Source of the DNA: Superficieibacter sp. HKU1
GTDB taxonomy: Bacteria > Pseudomonadota > Gammaproteobacteria > Enterobacterales > Enterobacteriaceae
Reading direction: 5' to 3'
Assembly: GCF_029319185.1 (NCBI RefSeq)
Contig: NZ_CP119754.1
Coordinates: 1,736,001-1,800,000 of the forward strand
Length of the DNA stretch: 64,000 nt
A program made the translations under genes and the position numbers. How positions within the stretch are numbered: position 1 is the stretch's first letter; the number at the start of each line of letters is the position of its first letter. Shown here piece by piece: positions 35,833-44,298 of this stretch. The notes beneath the pieces are model-generated. The model saw only the letters and a program-made list of their open reading frames with translations. It was not told the DNA's origin and made no database searches.

Positions 35833-36054
35833 CTATGCAACCGCTTCGGCTTCGAAAGGGACGATCAAGCTGGCATGATTGCCTTTTGGCCCCTGGTGTA
35901 CATCAAACCGGACGGCCTGCCCGGCTTTTAGCGTTCTGTAACCATCCATCTGAATGGTTGAATAGTGGGCGAAAATATCCTCGCCACCGCCTTCGGGGCA
36001 AATGAAGCCAAACCCTTTGGCGTTGTTAAACCACTTAACTGTACCCGTTTCCAT
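35833..36054 (-). CDS. cspD: Cold-shock-like DNA replication inhibitor CspD
   Basis: 73 residues from the ATG at 36054; the frame extends 10 residues upstream without support. RNP1 (KGFGFI) and the RNP2-like DIFAHYS motif mark the nucleic-acid-binding cold-shock fold. E. coli CspD is induced in stationary phase, not by cold. It inhibits replication by binding single-stranded DNA and contributes to persister formation. It is divergent from clpS. Confidence 0.95.
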   Translation of the reverse strand: METGTVKWFNNAKGFGFICPEGGGEDIFAHYSTIQMDGYRTLKAGQAVRFDVHQGPKGNHASLIVPFEAEAVA

Positions 36055-36377
36055 GCTTCGACATCCTTCAGAGATCTTTTGCAAGTAAGATGGAATGAAC
36101 CGGTGTTAGATGGGAGTTGCTCAAAACCTCGTCAACTCCAGTTTGTACAATTTAGAGAATTCGGGCATCGCGTCAAGTGATTCACCAGAGGTGGCGGGGT
36201 AAAATGCGCTAAAATTTGAAGCAGTTAACGCTATTGACCAGGAATGTGACAGAAGTCGCGGATGATAACGATAGATGATAGTTATCTAAGATCTATTGTA
36301 GATTCATAGTATGCATAGACTCACGTCAGCGGTAATAAAAGCGAGCCGGTAACCGTAACTGAAGATGACGACTGACA
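36055..36377. promoter_or_regulatory. Divergent cspD-clpS intergenic region
   Basis: This 323-bp gene-free stretch holds the promoters of cspD and clpSA. An inverted repeat GGAGTTG (36113-36119) with CAACTCC (36133-36139) lies about 60 bp upstream of cspD. The clpS-proximal half is AT-rich with a GATAGTTATC palindrome near 36280. I recognise no specific regulator site. Confidence 0.4.
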
Positions 36378-36698
36378 ATGAGTAAAGCGAAAGATTGGCT
36401 GGATTTCGACCAAATTACACAAGATGAGCTGCGCGACGCGCTAAAACCGCCATCTATGTATAAAGTTATGTTAATGAACGATGATTACACGCCGATGGAA
36501 TTTGTTATTGACGTGCTGCAAAAGTTCTTTTCTTATGATGTAGAACGTGCAACGCAACTGATGCTTACGGTTCACTATCAGGGTAAGGCCATTTGTGGGG
36601 TGTTTACCGCCGAGGTCGCGGAGTCGAAAGTGGTGATGGTGAACAAATACGCAAGGGAGAACGAGCATCCGTTGCTGTGTACGCTGGAAAAAGCCTGA
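36378..36698 (+). CDS. clpS: ATP-dependent Clp protease adaptor ClpS
   Basis: 106 residues, the E. coli length. A flexible N-terminal extension (to about residue 25) precedes the folded core with LMNDDYTPMEFV, which forms the N-degron pocket that binds Leu, Phe, Tyr and Trp N-termini. ClpS delivers N-end-rule substrates to ClpAP. It precedes clpA by 28 bp. The aat gene in this window makes some of the degrons it reads. Confidence 0.96.
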   Translation: MSKAKDWLDFDQITQDELRDALKPPSMYKVMLMNDDYTPMEFVIDVLQKFFSYDVERATQLMLTVHYQGKAICGVFTAEVAESKVVMVNKYARENEHPLLCTLEKA

Positions 36699-36726
36699 TT
36701 AAGGCAAACTATTGAGGGGGTGCCCA

Positions 36727-39003
36727 ATGCTCAACCAGGAACTGGAACTCAGTTTAAATATGGCTTTCGCCAGAGCGCGCGAGCACCGACACGAGTTTAT
36801 GACCGTAGAGCACTTGCTGCTGGCTTTGCTCAGTAACCCATCTGCCCGCGAAGCGCTTGAAGCGTGCTCCGTGGATCTGGTGGCGCTGCGTCAGGAACTC
36901 GAAGCCTTCATCGAACAAACCACACCGGTGCTGCCCGCCAGTGAAGAAGAGCGCGACACGCAACCGACGCTCAGCTTCCAGCGTGTTTTGCAGCGCGCGG
37001 TCTTCCATGTTCAGTCTTCCGGCCGTAGTGAAGTGACCGGCGCGAACGTCCTCGTGGCCATCTTTAGCGAGCAGGAATCGCAGGCCGCCTACCTGTTACG
37101 TAAACATGAAGTCAGCCGCCTTGATGTGGTGAATTTCATCTCTCACGGCACCCGTAAAGACGAGCCGAGCCAGTCTTCCGATCAGGGAGGCCAGCCCGGT
37201 ACTGAAGAGCAGGCAGGCGGGGAGGAACGGATGGAAAACTTCACGACCAATCTTAACCAGCTTGCTCGCGTAGGCGGTATCGACCCGCTGATTGGCCGCG
37301 ATAAAGAACTGGAACGTGCTATTCAGGTACTGTGCCGCCGTCGCAAAAATAACCCGCTGCTGGTGGGCGAGTCTGGCGTAGGTAAAACCGCCATTGCGGA
37401 AGGTCTGGCGTGGCGCATTGTGCAGGGTGACGTGCCGGAAATTGTGGCTGACTGCACGGTCTACTCGCTGGATATCGGTTCATTGCTGGCCGGTACCAAA
37501 TACCGCGGCGACTTTGAAAAACGTTTTAAAGCGTTGCTCAAACAGCTCGAGCAGGACGAAAACAGCATCCTGTTCATTGACGAAATCCACACTATCATCG
37601 GCGCCGGTGCGGCCTCAGGTGGTCAGGTGGATGCGGCTAATCTGATCAAACCCCTGCTTTCCAGCGGCAAAATCCGCGTGATGGGATCAACCACCTATCA
37701 GGAATTCAGCAACATCTTTGAGAAAGATCGCGCGCTGGCGCGTCGTTTCCAGAAAATCGATGTCACTGAGCCTTCTGTAGAAGAAACGGTGCAGATCATC
37801 AACGGCCTGAAGCCGAAGTATGAAGCGCATCATGACGTACGCTATACCGCTAAAGCGGTGCGTGCGGCGGTTGAGCTGGCGGTAAAATACATCAACGATC
37901 GTCATCTGCCGGATAAAGCCATTGACGTGATTGATGAAGCGGGCGCAAGGGCGCGTCTGTTGCCGGTCAGCAAGCGCAAGAAAACTATTAACGTGGCCGA
38001 TATTGAGTCCGTTGTGGCACGCATTGCGCGTATTCCGGAGAAAAGCGTCTCGCAGAGCGATCGTGATACGCTGAAAAATCTCAGCGACCGCCTGAAAATG
38101 CTGGTCTTTGGTCAGGATAAAGCCATTGAGGCCTTAACCGAAGCCATCAAGATGGCGCGTGCCGGGCTGGGTCACGATCACAAACCGGTCGGCTCCTTCC
38201 TGTTTGCCGGGCCAACGGGCGTGGGTAAAACCGAAGTGACGGTACAGCTGTCAAAAGCGCTGGGTATTGAACTGCTGCGTTTTGATATGTCCGAGTATAT
38301 GGAACGTCATACCGTCAGCCGTCTGATCGGTGCGCCTCCGGGCTATGTCGGTTTTGACCAGGGCGGTTTGCTGACCGATGCAGTGATCAAACATCCGCAC
38401 GCGGTTCTGCTGCTTGATGAAATCGAAAAAGCGCACCCGGACGTCTTTAACCTGCTGTTGCAGGTAATGGACAACGGTACGCTGACCGACAACAACGGGC
38501 GTAAAGCAGACTTCCGCAACGTGGTGCTGGTCATGACCACCAACGCCGGTGTCCGCGAAACCGAGCGTAAATCGATTGGTCTTATCCATCAGGACAACAG
38601 TACCGATGCGATGGAAGAGATCAAAAAGATCTTCACGCCGGAATTCCGTAACCGTCTGGACAACATTATCTGGTTTGATCACCTCTCAACCGAGGTTATC
38701 CATCAGGTTGTCGACAAGTTTATTGTCGAGTTGCAGGTCCAGCTTGATCAGAAAGGCGTCTCCCTGGAAGTCAGTCAGGAAGCGCGCAACTGGCTGGCGG
38801 AGAAAGGTTACGACCGGGCAATGGGCGCACGTCCGATGACGCGTATTGTCCAGGATAACCTGAAAAAACCGCTGGCAAACGAGCTGCTGTTTGGTTCGCT
38901 GGTCGATGGCGGTCAGGTAACGGTTACGCTGGATAAAGAGAAAAATACGCTGACCTATGGTTTCCAGAGTGCGCAGAAGCATAAGGCGGAAACGGCGCAT
39001 TAA
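36727..39003 (+). CDS. clpA: ClpA, AAA+ unfoldase of the ClpAP protease
   Basis: 758 residues from the ATG at 36727; an in-frame GTG 15 bp upstream lacks support. The N-domain (1-145) binds ClpS. The first AAA+ module has Walker A GESGVGKT, the second GPTGVGKT. The IGLIHQ loop near residue 620 docks onto ClpP. It unfolds substrates for ClpP. An intrinsic terminator follows 22 bp after the stop. Confidence 0.97.
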   Translation: MLNQELELSLNMAFARAREHRHEFMTVEHLLLALLSNPSAREALEACSVDLVALRQELEAFIEQTTPVLPASEEERDTQPTLSFQRVLQRAVFHVQSSGRSEVTGANVLVAIFSEQESQAAYLLRKHEVSRLDVVNFISHGTRKDEPSQSSDQGGQPGTEEQAGGEERMENFTTNLNQLARVGGIDPLIGRDKELERAIQVLCRRRKNNPLLVGESGVGKTAIAEGLAWRIVQGDVPEIVADCTVYSLDIGSLLAGTKYRGDFEKRFKALLKQLEQDENSILFIDEIHTIIGAGAASGGQVDAANLIKPLLSSGKIRVMGSTTYQEFSNIFEKDRALARRFQKIDVTEPSVEETVQIINGLKPKYEAHHDVRYTAKAVRAAVELAVKYINDRHLPDKAIDVIDEAGARARLLPVSKRKKTINVADIESVVARIARIPEKSVSQSDRDTLKNLSDRLKMLVFGQDKAIEALTEAIKMARAGLGHDHKPVGSFLFAGPTGVGKTEVTVQLSKALGIELLRFDMSEYMERHTVSRLIGAPPGYVGFDQGGLLTDAVIKHPHAVLLLDEIEKAHPDVFNLLLQVMDNGTLTDNNGRKADFRNVVLVMTTNAGVRETERKSIGLIHQDNSTDAMEEIKKIFTPEFRNRLDNIIWFDHLSTEVIHQVVDKFIVELQVQLDQKGVSLEVSQEARNWLAEKGYDRAMGARPMTRIVQDNLKKPLANELLFGSLVDGGQVTVTLDKEKNTLTYGFQSAQKHKAETAH

Positions 39004-39024
39004 GGCTTTTTGAAGTTAACGGGA

Positions 39025-39052
39025 AGCGGGCTGGTGACAGCCCGCTTTTTTT
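39025..39052 (+). terminator. Intrinsic terminator of clpSA
   Basis: AGCGGGCT at 39025-39032 pairs with AGCCCGCT at 39039-39046, followed by six or more T residues. Confidence 0.88.
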
Positions 39053-39106
39053 GTGCACAGAAAACCCCCTGCCAGGCTGGGATTCAGTAAAGCTTTCAGC
39101 CAGTTA

Positions 39107-39359
39107 TTAAAACCCCTTTTGACTTGTTAAAACACCTTGCGGTCTGGCAACTTCAAGAGTCAAACAAGAAATCAAAAGGGGTTCCAATTGGGGGCGAAAA
39201 GAGCTTAGCGCACACCCAATGGAACTGTAAATATCTCATAGTTTTGCACCTAATACCGAAGACAGGCGTTCTATCGAGAGAAACGTAGAGCAATAGACGG
39301 GATCCTGAGAAAGCTGTGTGAATGGAAAAACGTACGTATTCTGGAAGTGGAATGCTGTC
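39107..39359 (+). mobile_element. Truncated, decayed IS200 remnant
   Basis: The left-end stem of IS200 is present as AACCCCTTTTGACTTGTT (39111-39128) facing AACAAG...TCAAAAGGGGTT (39163-39183), just before a broken tnpA. In IS200 such a structure blocks incoming transcription and translation of tnpA. The element stops abruptly around 39359 inside tnpA, so the right end and most of the transposase gene are gone. The exact left boundary is not certain. It is flanked by clpA on the left and the res toxin gene on the right. Confidence 0.85.
39187..39359 (+). pseudogene. tnpA: tnpA fragment of IS200 (Y1 transposase)
   Basis: Translation from 39187 gives GGEKSLAHTQWNCKYLIV, the N-terminus of the IS200 HUH/Y1 transposase, but the start codon is ATT in place of ATG. 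A one-base deletion near 39250 shifts the frame. After it YRRQAFYREKRRAIDGILRK and LCEWKNVRILEVECC continue in the next frame. The gene ends at about residue 57, before the HUH histidine pair (expected right after ECC) and the catalytic tyrosine. It cannot make an active transposase. Confidence 0.88.
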
Positions 39360-39364
39360 TCCAC

Positions 39365-39838
39365 TCAGGGGGCGGTATTTTGCGTTAGCCGTGGATCAAA
39401 AGTGAAAGGGTATTCTTTTACCGATGCTTTTATCTGGCTAAAGTCAGGATGAAGAGGGTTAAGAATGGCATTGTTTTCGTAGGGAACAATACAGGACGGC
39501 AGGATGAGGGCAAGGGCGCTTTGCGCTTCCAGCCAGCCAGTGCCGAGGTCCATTGTCGAAACGGGGGCCGGGTTTTCCTGCCAGTCTTCAGGCAGCCATT
39601 TTTGATCAAGGTACTCGACTTTATCATCATCAATTTCAATTGAATAAAGCCGATATTGATTAAGAATTCTATCTTTCTGCACGTGCACCAGCAATTCCAG
39701 AGAAGCAAGCGCGATAGAGGCAGAAACGTAAACGGCCGGATGCCCCTTATGGTTCCACCGGCCGCCATACTGACTTGCTCCGTTACCTGTCCAGGCTTCG
39801 CTGGCATAACGTTGGGTTACCAGACGATATAAAATCAC
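39365..39838 (-). CDS. RES-domain toxin (NAD-degrading) of a RES-Xre module
   Basis: 157 residues starting at GTG 39838. RES hallmarks are present: GGRWN (Arg27), the YVSAS-to-LE segment (Tyr37, Glu48), and LPSCIVPYENNAILNPLHPDF with Ser115, Asn127-Pro128 and His130. RES toxins characterised elsewhere (for example in Pseudomonas, Photorhabdus and as MbcT in Mycobacterium) deplete NAD+ by hydrolysis or phosphorolysis. That activity is inferred here. It overlaps the upstream antitoxin gene by four bases (GTGA). Its stop codon lies 6 bp from the IS200 breakpoint. No obvious inactivating lesion is visible. Confidence 0.88.
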   Translation of the reverse strand: MILYRLVTQRYASEAWTGNGASQYGGRWNHKGHPAVYVSASIALASLELLVHVQKDRILNQYRLYSIEIDDDKVEYLDQKWLPEDWQENPAPVSTMDLGTGWLEAQSALALILPSCIVPYENNAILNPLHPDFSQIKASVKEYPFTFDPRLTQNTAP

Positions 39839-40278
39839 GCAAACACTCCGTGTTCTAGTCTGCCGATAAGATCGGTGACTTCCAGCGCGCCGCTTTCCGT
39901 AGAAACAAGGGAAACAGGCGTTACGTTACCCAGCCCCCTGACCGGAGTTTGTAACCAATGCCAGGCATCCTCTTTGTTGCCAAAATATTGTACGGCGGTA
40001 TCCATTACTCTGACCAGTCGCGCAATACGCTCGCTTTCATCTGGCGTCAACGCCCGCCCTGCGCTTTTACGCCGGGAGACGTTTCGTTCATTTATGCCGG
40101 CTACGCGCAGAATGTCCGATTTCGACATTTCAGTCCATTTATGGATATCGTCCAGGATGCTAACCGGCAGCCCCTGACTAAGCAACTGTACCAGCTTTAA
40201 GCCCCGATTAGCGGGCAAACCAGCGTAACGCCAGAGCGCATTACCGGCAGGTTTCTGATCCGGGATCCAGGTTTTCAT
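39835..40278 (-). CDS. Xre/MbcA/ParS-type antitoxin
   Basis: 147 residues from the ATG at 40278 (one codon inside the longer frame), with AGGAGG a few bases upstream. The N-terminal half contains a Cro-like helix-turn-helix (SKSDILRVAGINERNVSRRK). The C-terminal DUF2384 region (DAWHWLQTPVRGLGNVTPVSL to the end) is the part that plugs the active site of RES toxins. It represses its own promoter in studied systems. The order antitoxin then toxin, with a four-base overlap, is standard for RES-Xre operons. Confidence 0.88.
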   Translation of the reverse strand: MKTWIPDQKPAGNALWRYAGLPANRGLKLVQLLSQGLPVSILDDIHKWTEMSKSDILRVAGINERNVSRRKSAGRALTPDESERIARLVRVMDTAVQYFGNKEDAWHWLQTPVRGLGNVTPVSLVSTESGALEVTDLIGRLEHGVFA

Positions 40279-40295
40279 CACTCCTCCTGATTGGT

Positions 40296-40337
40296 CATTT
40301 GTCTTTTATTAGTATAGACATTTGTCTGGTTGTACAA
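40296..40337 (-). promoter_or_regulatory. Promoter and operator of the xre-res operon
   Basis: On the minus strand TTGTAC (40332-40337) and TATACT (40311-40316) form a -35/-10 pair with 15-bp spacing. The perfect palindrome AGACAAATGTCT (40316-40327) overlaps the space between them. A further half-site AGACAAATG (40296-40304) lies 23 bp away, about two helical turns. This suits cooperative autorepression by the Xre protein. Confidence 0.6.
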
Positions 40338-40568
40338 AAGCTAAAAATGTAATCAGGTGATTTGATTCCAGGATTGTTGCCTTAAAGTGGTAACCTAAAA
40401 ATGACCCTTTTATTTTTGTTTCGCTTAACTTTTTGAATTTTAAAAGAGTTAAGAGGGAGGGATAAGAAGGATCTGAGGGAGGAGTTCTGGTTTTATGATA
40501 AAGAACAAAGGGATAGAGTAGTGTTGTTCTGGTTCACTGCCATGCATTCCCGGGGGAAACCTATTCAT
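40338..40568. other. AT-rich gene-free spacer
   Basis: I see no gene or RNA between the xre promoter and the hydrolase gene. The stretch is distinctly more AT-rich and purine-biased (AAGAGGGAGGGATAAGAAGG near 40452) than the surrounding core genes, consistent with imported DNA. Confidence 0.5.
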
Positions 40569-41069
40569 TTAAATCCAGGTTAAAAAACGCCCGCCCCAAA
40601 GTCTCTCATGATGTTCACGGATCACTTCGGCGGAAAGTAATTCAGCATCAACGGTCGTATGCAGTCCTTTCTTCATAAAAACGCGGTAACCAAGTCCGTG
40701 CGCCATTCGAATTGTTGTATCCACGCAATACTCCGTTTGTGCGCCACAAAATTCAATTTCATCAACCTTAAGCTTTTGCAAAAGAGCGGCTAAGGCTGTC
40801 TTATAAAAGGAATTCGCATGTGTTTTAGCAACAAAATGATCGCCGTCCCGCGTATCCAGCTCGTCCATTAACGACCATTGCAAGGAGTGTCGGGGCAAGT
40901 CTTCATCCTGATGCTGAATAAAGATAATCGGCTCGCCTGCTTTTCGGTATAACGCGATCCGTGTGTTAATGTCCGCTAAAATATTCTGAAGGCTGAAAAG
41001 GGGCTTTTCACGAGTATGAAGTCCCTTCTGCAGGTCAATGACAATTAAAGCACGCTTCATCTTTTCCAT
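40569..41069 (-). CDS. Isochorismatase-family cysteine hydrolase
   Basis: 166 residues. The family signature is clear: the VIDLQKG aspartate near residue 12, a lysine in VAKTHANSF, and the nucleophile cysteine in GAQTEYCVDTT near residue 111. These form the D-K-C triad of isochorismatase-like amidohydrolases (nicotinamidase, ureidoacrylate or biuret-type). The substrate cannot be told from sequence. A second ATG three codons in (41060) is an alternative start. It is not the YcaC protein that K-12 carries near dmsC. It is probably accessory, next to the RES-Xre module; a link through NAD/nicotinamide metabolism is only speculation. Confidence 0.85.
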   Translation of the reverse strand: MEKMKRALIVIDLQKGLHTREKPLFSLQNILADINTRIALYRKAGEPIIFIQHQDEDLPRHSLQWSLMDELDTRDGDHFVAKTHANSFYKTALAALLQKLKVDEIEFCGAQTEYCVDTTIRMAHGLGYRVFMKKGLHTTVDAELLSAEVIREHHERLWGGRFLTWI

Positions 41070-41105
41070 TTTCCTTTTCTAAAAGCATTAAAGGGCTCTT
41101 TCACC

Positions 41106-41127
41106 CCGCTTTTAGCGGCCTTTTTTG
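41106..41127 (+). terminator. Plus-strand terminator-like hairpin without an upstream gene
   Basis: CCGC (41106-41109) pairs with GCGG (41115-41118), then CC and six T residues. No plus-strand gene precedes it now, so it could be left from a gene lost at this site. The stem is short. Confidence 0.35.
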
Positions 41128-41273
41128 CTTCGTCTGAAACTGTTTGTTATTCTGACAAAACGCTCGCCGCACAATTTTTTAATGTCAGAAACCTGCTCAT
41201 CGCCGATTTCCAGCAACTGATAGTAGACGAAATTATATCCCCATCAATAGTTTCATTAATCGGCACAGGCAAC

Positions 41274-41302
41274 AAAAAAGGCCGGGAAAATTCCCGGCCT
41301 TT
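41274..41302 (-). terminator. Intrinsic terminator of infA
   Basis: On the minus strand AAGGCCGGGAA pairs with TTCCCGGCCTT (11-bp stem), followed by a run of T residues. It lies 36 bp past the infA stop. Confidence 0.9.
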
Positions 41303-41337
41303 CGGTATCTGTTCGCCTCTACAGGGCGTGAAAACAA

Positions 41338-41559
<222 letters not shown>

Positions 41560-41829
41560 GTCCTCTGGGGTATCACTACCATTTTTTTGAATCGGCAAGA
41601 TAATGCCGAAGTTCATCAATTAAGTAAAGTTTTGTGCGCATAAAACGCAAAAAGTAGTCTTGGCGCATTGCCCTGCTTCACACGGCTTCGCCGTACGACA
41701 AGCGCAAACGTAAAGGGGAGACGAGGGTGAAACCTGAGTCGAACTGTTCCCAAACGGTGGCGGGGCAACGGGCAAAAGCTACTTTGCGCGACAATTATAA
41801 CACCCTGACAAAGATTGTGCCGAAAACAT

Positions 41830-42534
41830 TTACCTTCCCGGCGTAAATAACGTTCGCGGTTGCCAGAAATCGTCGGCCAGTGGTAGAGATAATAGTTTTT
41901 CCAGGTATTCCAGATAGTTGCGACGCGGGATTTCCACCGCCCCCAGAGACGCGGTATGGTTATTTAGCACCTGACAGTCGATTAATTGACCGCCCTGACG
42001 CTGGAATGCCTCACAAAAGAGGTATAAGGCGGTTTTAGAGGCATTTTCAGCGCGGCTAAACATTGATTCTCCGCAAAATAAAGCTCCCTGACACACGCCA
42101 TACATCCCTCCGACCAGGTCTTCACCCTGCCAGACTTCGATGGAATGCGCGTGGCCCAGCTCATGTAATCGCTGATAGGCCCGAATAATTTCACGGGTGA
42201 TCCAGGTGCCTTCATCACGCTCGTGGGCGCAGCTTTCAATCACCTGGTCAAAAGCATGATTGAGCGTGACGCGGTAGGGCGAGTTTTTATGAAACCGCTT
42301 CATGCTGCGGCTCAGATGAAACTGCTGCGGCCACAGAACGGCCCGCGGATCGGGCGACCACCATAAGATAGGATCCCCCGGTGAAAACCACGGAAATATG
42401 CCATGCTGATAGGCCATTAATAGCCGCGCCGGGCTGAGATCGCCCCCTAAGGCCAGTAAACCATTAGGTTCACGTAGCGCGCCTTCAGGGGAGGGGAACG
42501 CAATTGAATGACGGGACAGCTGGACCAGGCGCAT
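41830..42534 (-). CDS. aat: Leucyl/phenylalanyl-tRNA-protein transferase Aat
   Basis: 234 residues from the ATG at 42534, the E. coli length. It contains the family core WWSPDPRAVL, EGTWIT and GGMYGV. It transfers Leu or Phe from aminoacyl-tRNA to N-terminal Arg/Lys of proteins, creating primary N-degrons for ClpS-ClpAP, whose genes lie 3 kb away. It follows cydC by 42 bp in the same orientation. Confidence 0.96.
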   Translation of the reverse strand: MRLVQLSRHSIAFPSPEGALREPNGLLALGGDLSPARLLMAYQHGIFPWFSPGDPILWWSPDPRAVLWPQQFHLSRSMKRFHKNSPYRVTLNHAFDQVIESCAHERDEGTWITREIIRAYQRLHELGHAHSIEVWQGEDLVGGMYGVCQGALFCGESMFSRAENASKTALYLFCEAFQRQGGQLIDCQVLNNHTASLGAVEIPRRNYLEYLEKLLSLPLADDFWQPRTLFTPGR

Positions 42535-42576
42535 GCTATGACAACTCCACTGCAAGACAAACCGCTCAATAATAGC

Positions 42577-44298
42577 CTACAGGCGCTGCTTAAACTGGTA
42601 ATAACGCCCCTTGTTCGCCAGCAGTTCTGCGTGATTACCATGCTCAATAATTTGTCCGTTGTCCATCACTATTATATGGTCGAAGTGCGCCAGCCCGCGC
42701 AGGCGATGGGTGACCATCAGCAGCGTTTTATCTCGCGCCACGTCTGCCAGTAAATCCAGGATCTGGCTTTCAGTGGTGGCGTCCAGCCCTTCGGTGGGTT
42801 CGTCAAGCAGCAGCAGTGGCGCATCGTGCAGGAGTGCGCGAGCGATAGCCAGACGGCGCAGTTCACCGCCGGAAAGCTGGCGTCCGCCTTCGCCCAGCCA
42901 GCTATTTAAGCCACCATCTTCCAGCAGTTTTTGCAGGCCAGTGCGCGTTAGCACGGCGGCAAGCTGCTCATCGGTGGCCAACGGCGCGGCGAGAAGCAGG
43001 TTGTCACGCAGCGTGGCGCTGAAAAGATGAACGCGCTGCGGCACCAGGGTCATGGTGCGGCGAAGCGTCGGTTCGTCCAGTTCAGCGATGGGCGAACCGT
43101 TAATTAACAGCTCGCCATGCTGAGGATCCCAGGCGCGGGTCAGCAGTTGCAGCAGCGTGGATTTGCCGCAGCCGGTGCGACCGAGGATAGCGATATGTTC
43201 TCCTGCCGCCACGTCCAGATTGATGTTATTCAGCGCGGGTTGCGCCTGCTGCGGATAACGGAAAGTAATATCGCGAAGCTGCACAGTTACGTCGACAGGC
43301 GGCGTGACTGACTCTGACGGGAATATCACCTCCGGCGGCTGCTCGATAATTTGCGTGATGCGCAGGGCCGAGGCCATCACCTGACCGAGATGCTGAAACG
43401 CACCGGTCACGGGTGCCAGGGCTTCAAAGGCGGCGAGCGCGCAGAACACAAACAGGGCAATTAACGCGCCGGGCTGAGCGTTATCGCCTACGCCACCGGC
43501 GGCCATCCACAGCATCACCACCACGGCGATGCCGCCGATAAACAGCATTAACGCCTGCGACAGCGCCGTTAGCTCAGACTGTCTGCGCTGGGCATCGTGC
43601 CAGCTCAGTTCGGTATTCTCCATCTGCTGACGGTAGCGATCGCTGGCATTGAAGAGCGAAAGCTCTGCCTGCCCCTGAAGCCAGGCGGTTAACTGCTGGC
43701 GATACTGGCCGCGCAAATGTGTCAGGTTTTCACCCACCGGTTTTCCCGCGCGATAGAACAATGGCGGGAGCAACAACAGCGTGAGCAGCATAATCCCGCC
43801 CAACGTCAGGGCCAGCGTCACATCCAGCAGGCTGAGACCGAAGGTCACCACCACGATCACCATCAGCGCGCCAACCAGCGGAGAAATGACCCGCAGGTAA
43901 AGATGATCGAGGGTATCAACGTCCGCTACCAGACGATTGAGCAATTCGCCCTGCCGAAAACGGGCCAGCCCGGCAGGGGAGAGGGGCAGCACTTTACTGA
44001 AGGTAAACACGCGCAGATGCTGAAGTACCCGGAAGGTGGCGTCGTGGCTGACCAGCCGTTCGAAATAACGCCCGGCGGTACGGATAATCGCCGCGCCGCG
44101 CACGCCAGCAGCAGGAAGCATATAGTTAAAACTGTAAGCGCCGGCAAAACCAACCACCGCAGAAGCGGATAAAAACCATCCGGAAAGGGTCAATAACCCA
44201 ATGCTCGCCAGCAGGGTGACGATGGCCAGGATCACACCCAGCGCCAGCAGCCCTTTATGACGTTTATAAAGTGCAAGATAAGGCAGCAGTACGCGCAT
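42577..44298 (-). CDS. cydC: CydC, subunit of the glutathione/cysteine exporter CydDC
   Basis: 573 residues: six membrane helices in the N-terminal half and an ABC ATPase domain with Walker A GRTGCGKST, signature LSGGELRR and Walker B LLLLDEPTEGLD. With CydD it exports cysteine and glutathione (and has been tied to heme) to the periplasm, and is needed for assembly of cytochrome bd oxidase. Its ATG directly abuts the cydD stop. Confidence 0.96.
   Translation of the reverse strand: MRVLLPYLALYKRHKGLLALGVILAIVTLLASIGLLTLSGWFLSASAVVGFAGAYSFNYMLPAAGVRGAAIIRTAGRYFERLVSHDATFRVLQHLRVFTFSKVLPLSPAGLARFRQGELLNRLVADVDTLDHLYLRVISPLVGALMVIVVVTFGLSLLDVTLALTLGGIMLLTLLLLPPLFYRAGKPVGENLTHLRGQYRQQLTAWLQGQAELSLFNASDRYRQQMENTELSWHDAQRRQSELTALSQALMLFIGGIAVVVMLWMAAGGVGDNAQPGALIALFVFCALAAFEALAPVTGAFQHLGQVMASALRITQIIEQPPEVIFPSESVTPPVDVTVQLRDITFRYPQQAQPALNNINLDVAAGEHIAILGRTGCGKSTLLQLLTRAWDPQHGELLINGSPIAELDEPTLRRTMTLVPQRVHLFSATLRDNLLLAAPLATDEQLAAVLTRTGLQKLLEDGGLNSWLGEGGRQLSGGELRRLAIARALLHDAPLLLLDEPTEGLDATTESQILDLLADVARDKTLLMVTHRLRGLAHFDHIIVMDNGQIIEHGNHAELLANKGRYYQFKQRL

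Noticed and set aside
41690..41770. GAGTCGAACTGTTCC segment near 41747 resembling a tRNA T-arm on the minus strand
   Set aside because: No acceptor stem, anticodon arm or D-arm can be built around it; it belongs to the infA upstream region.
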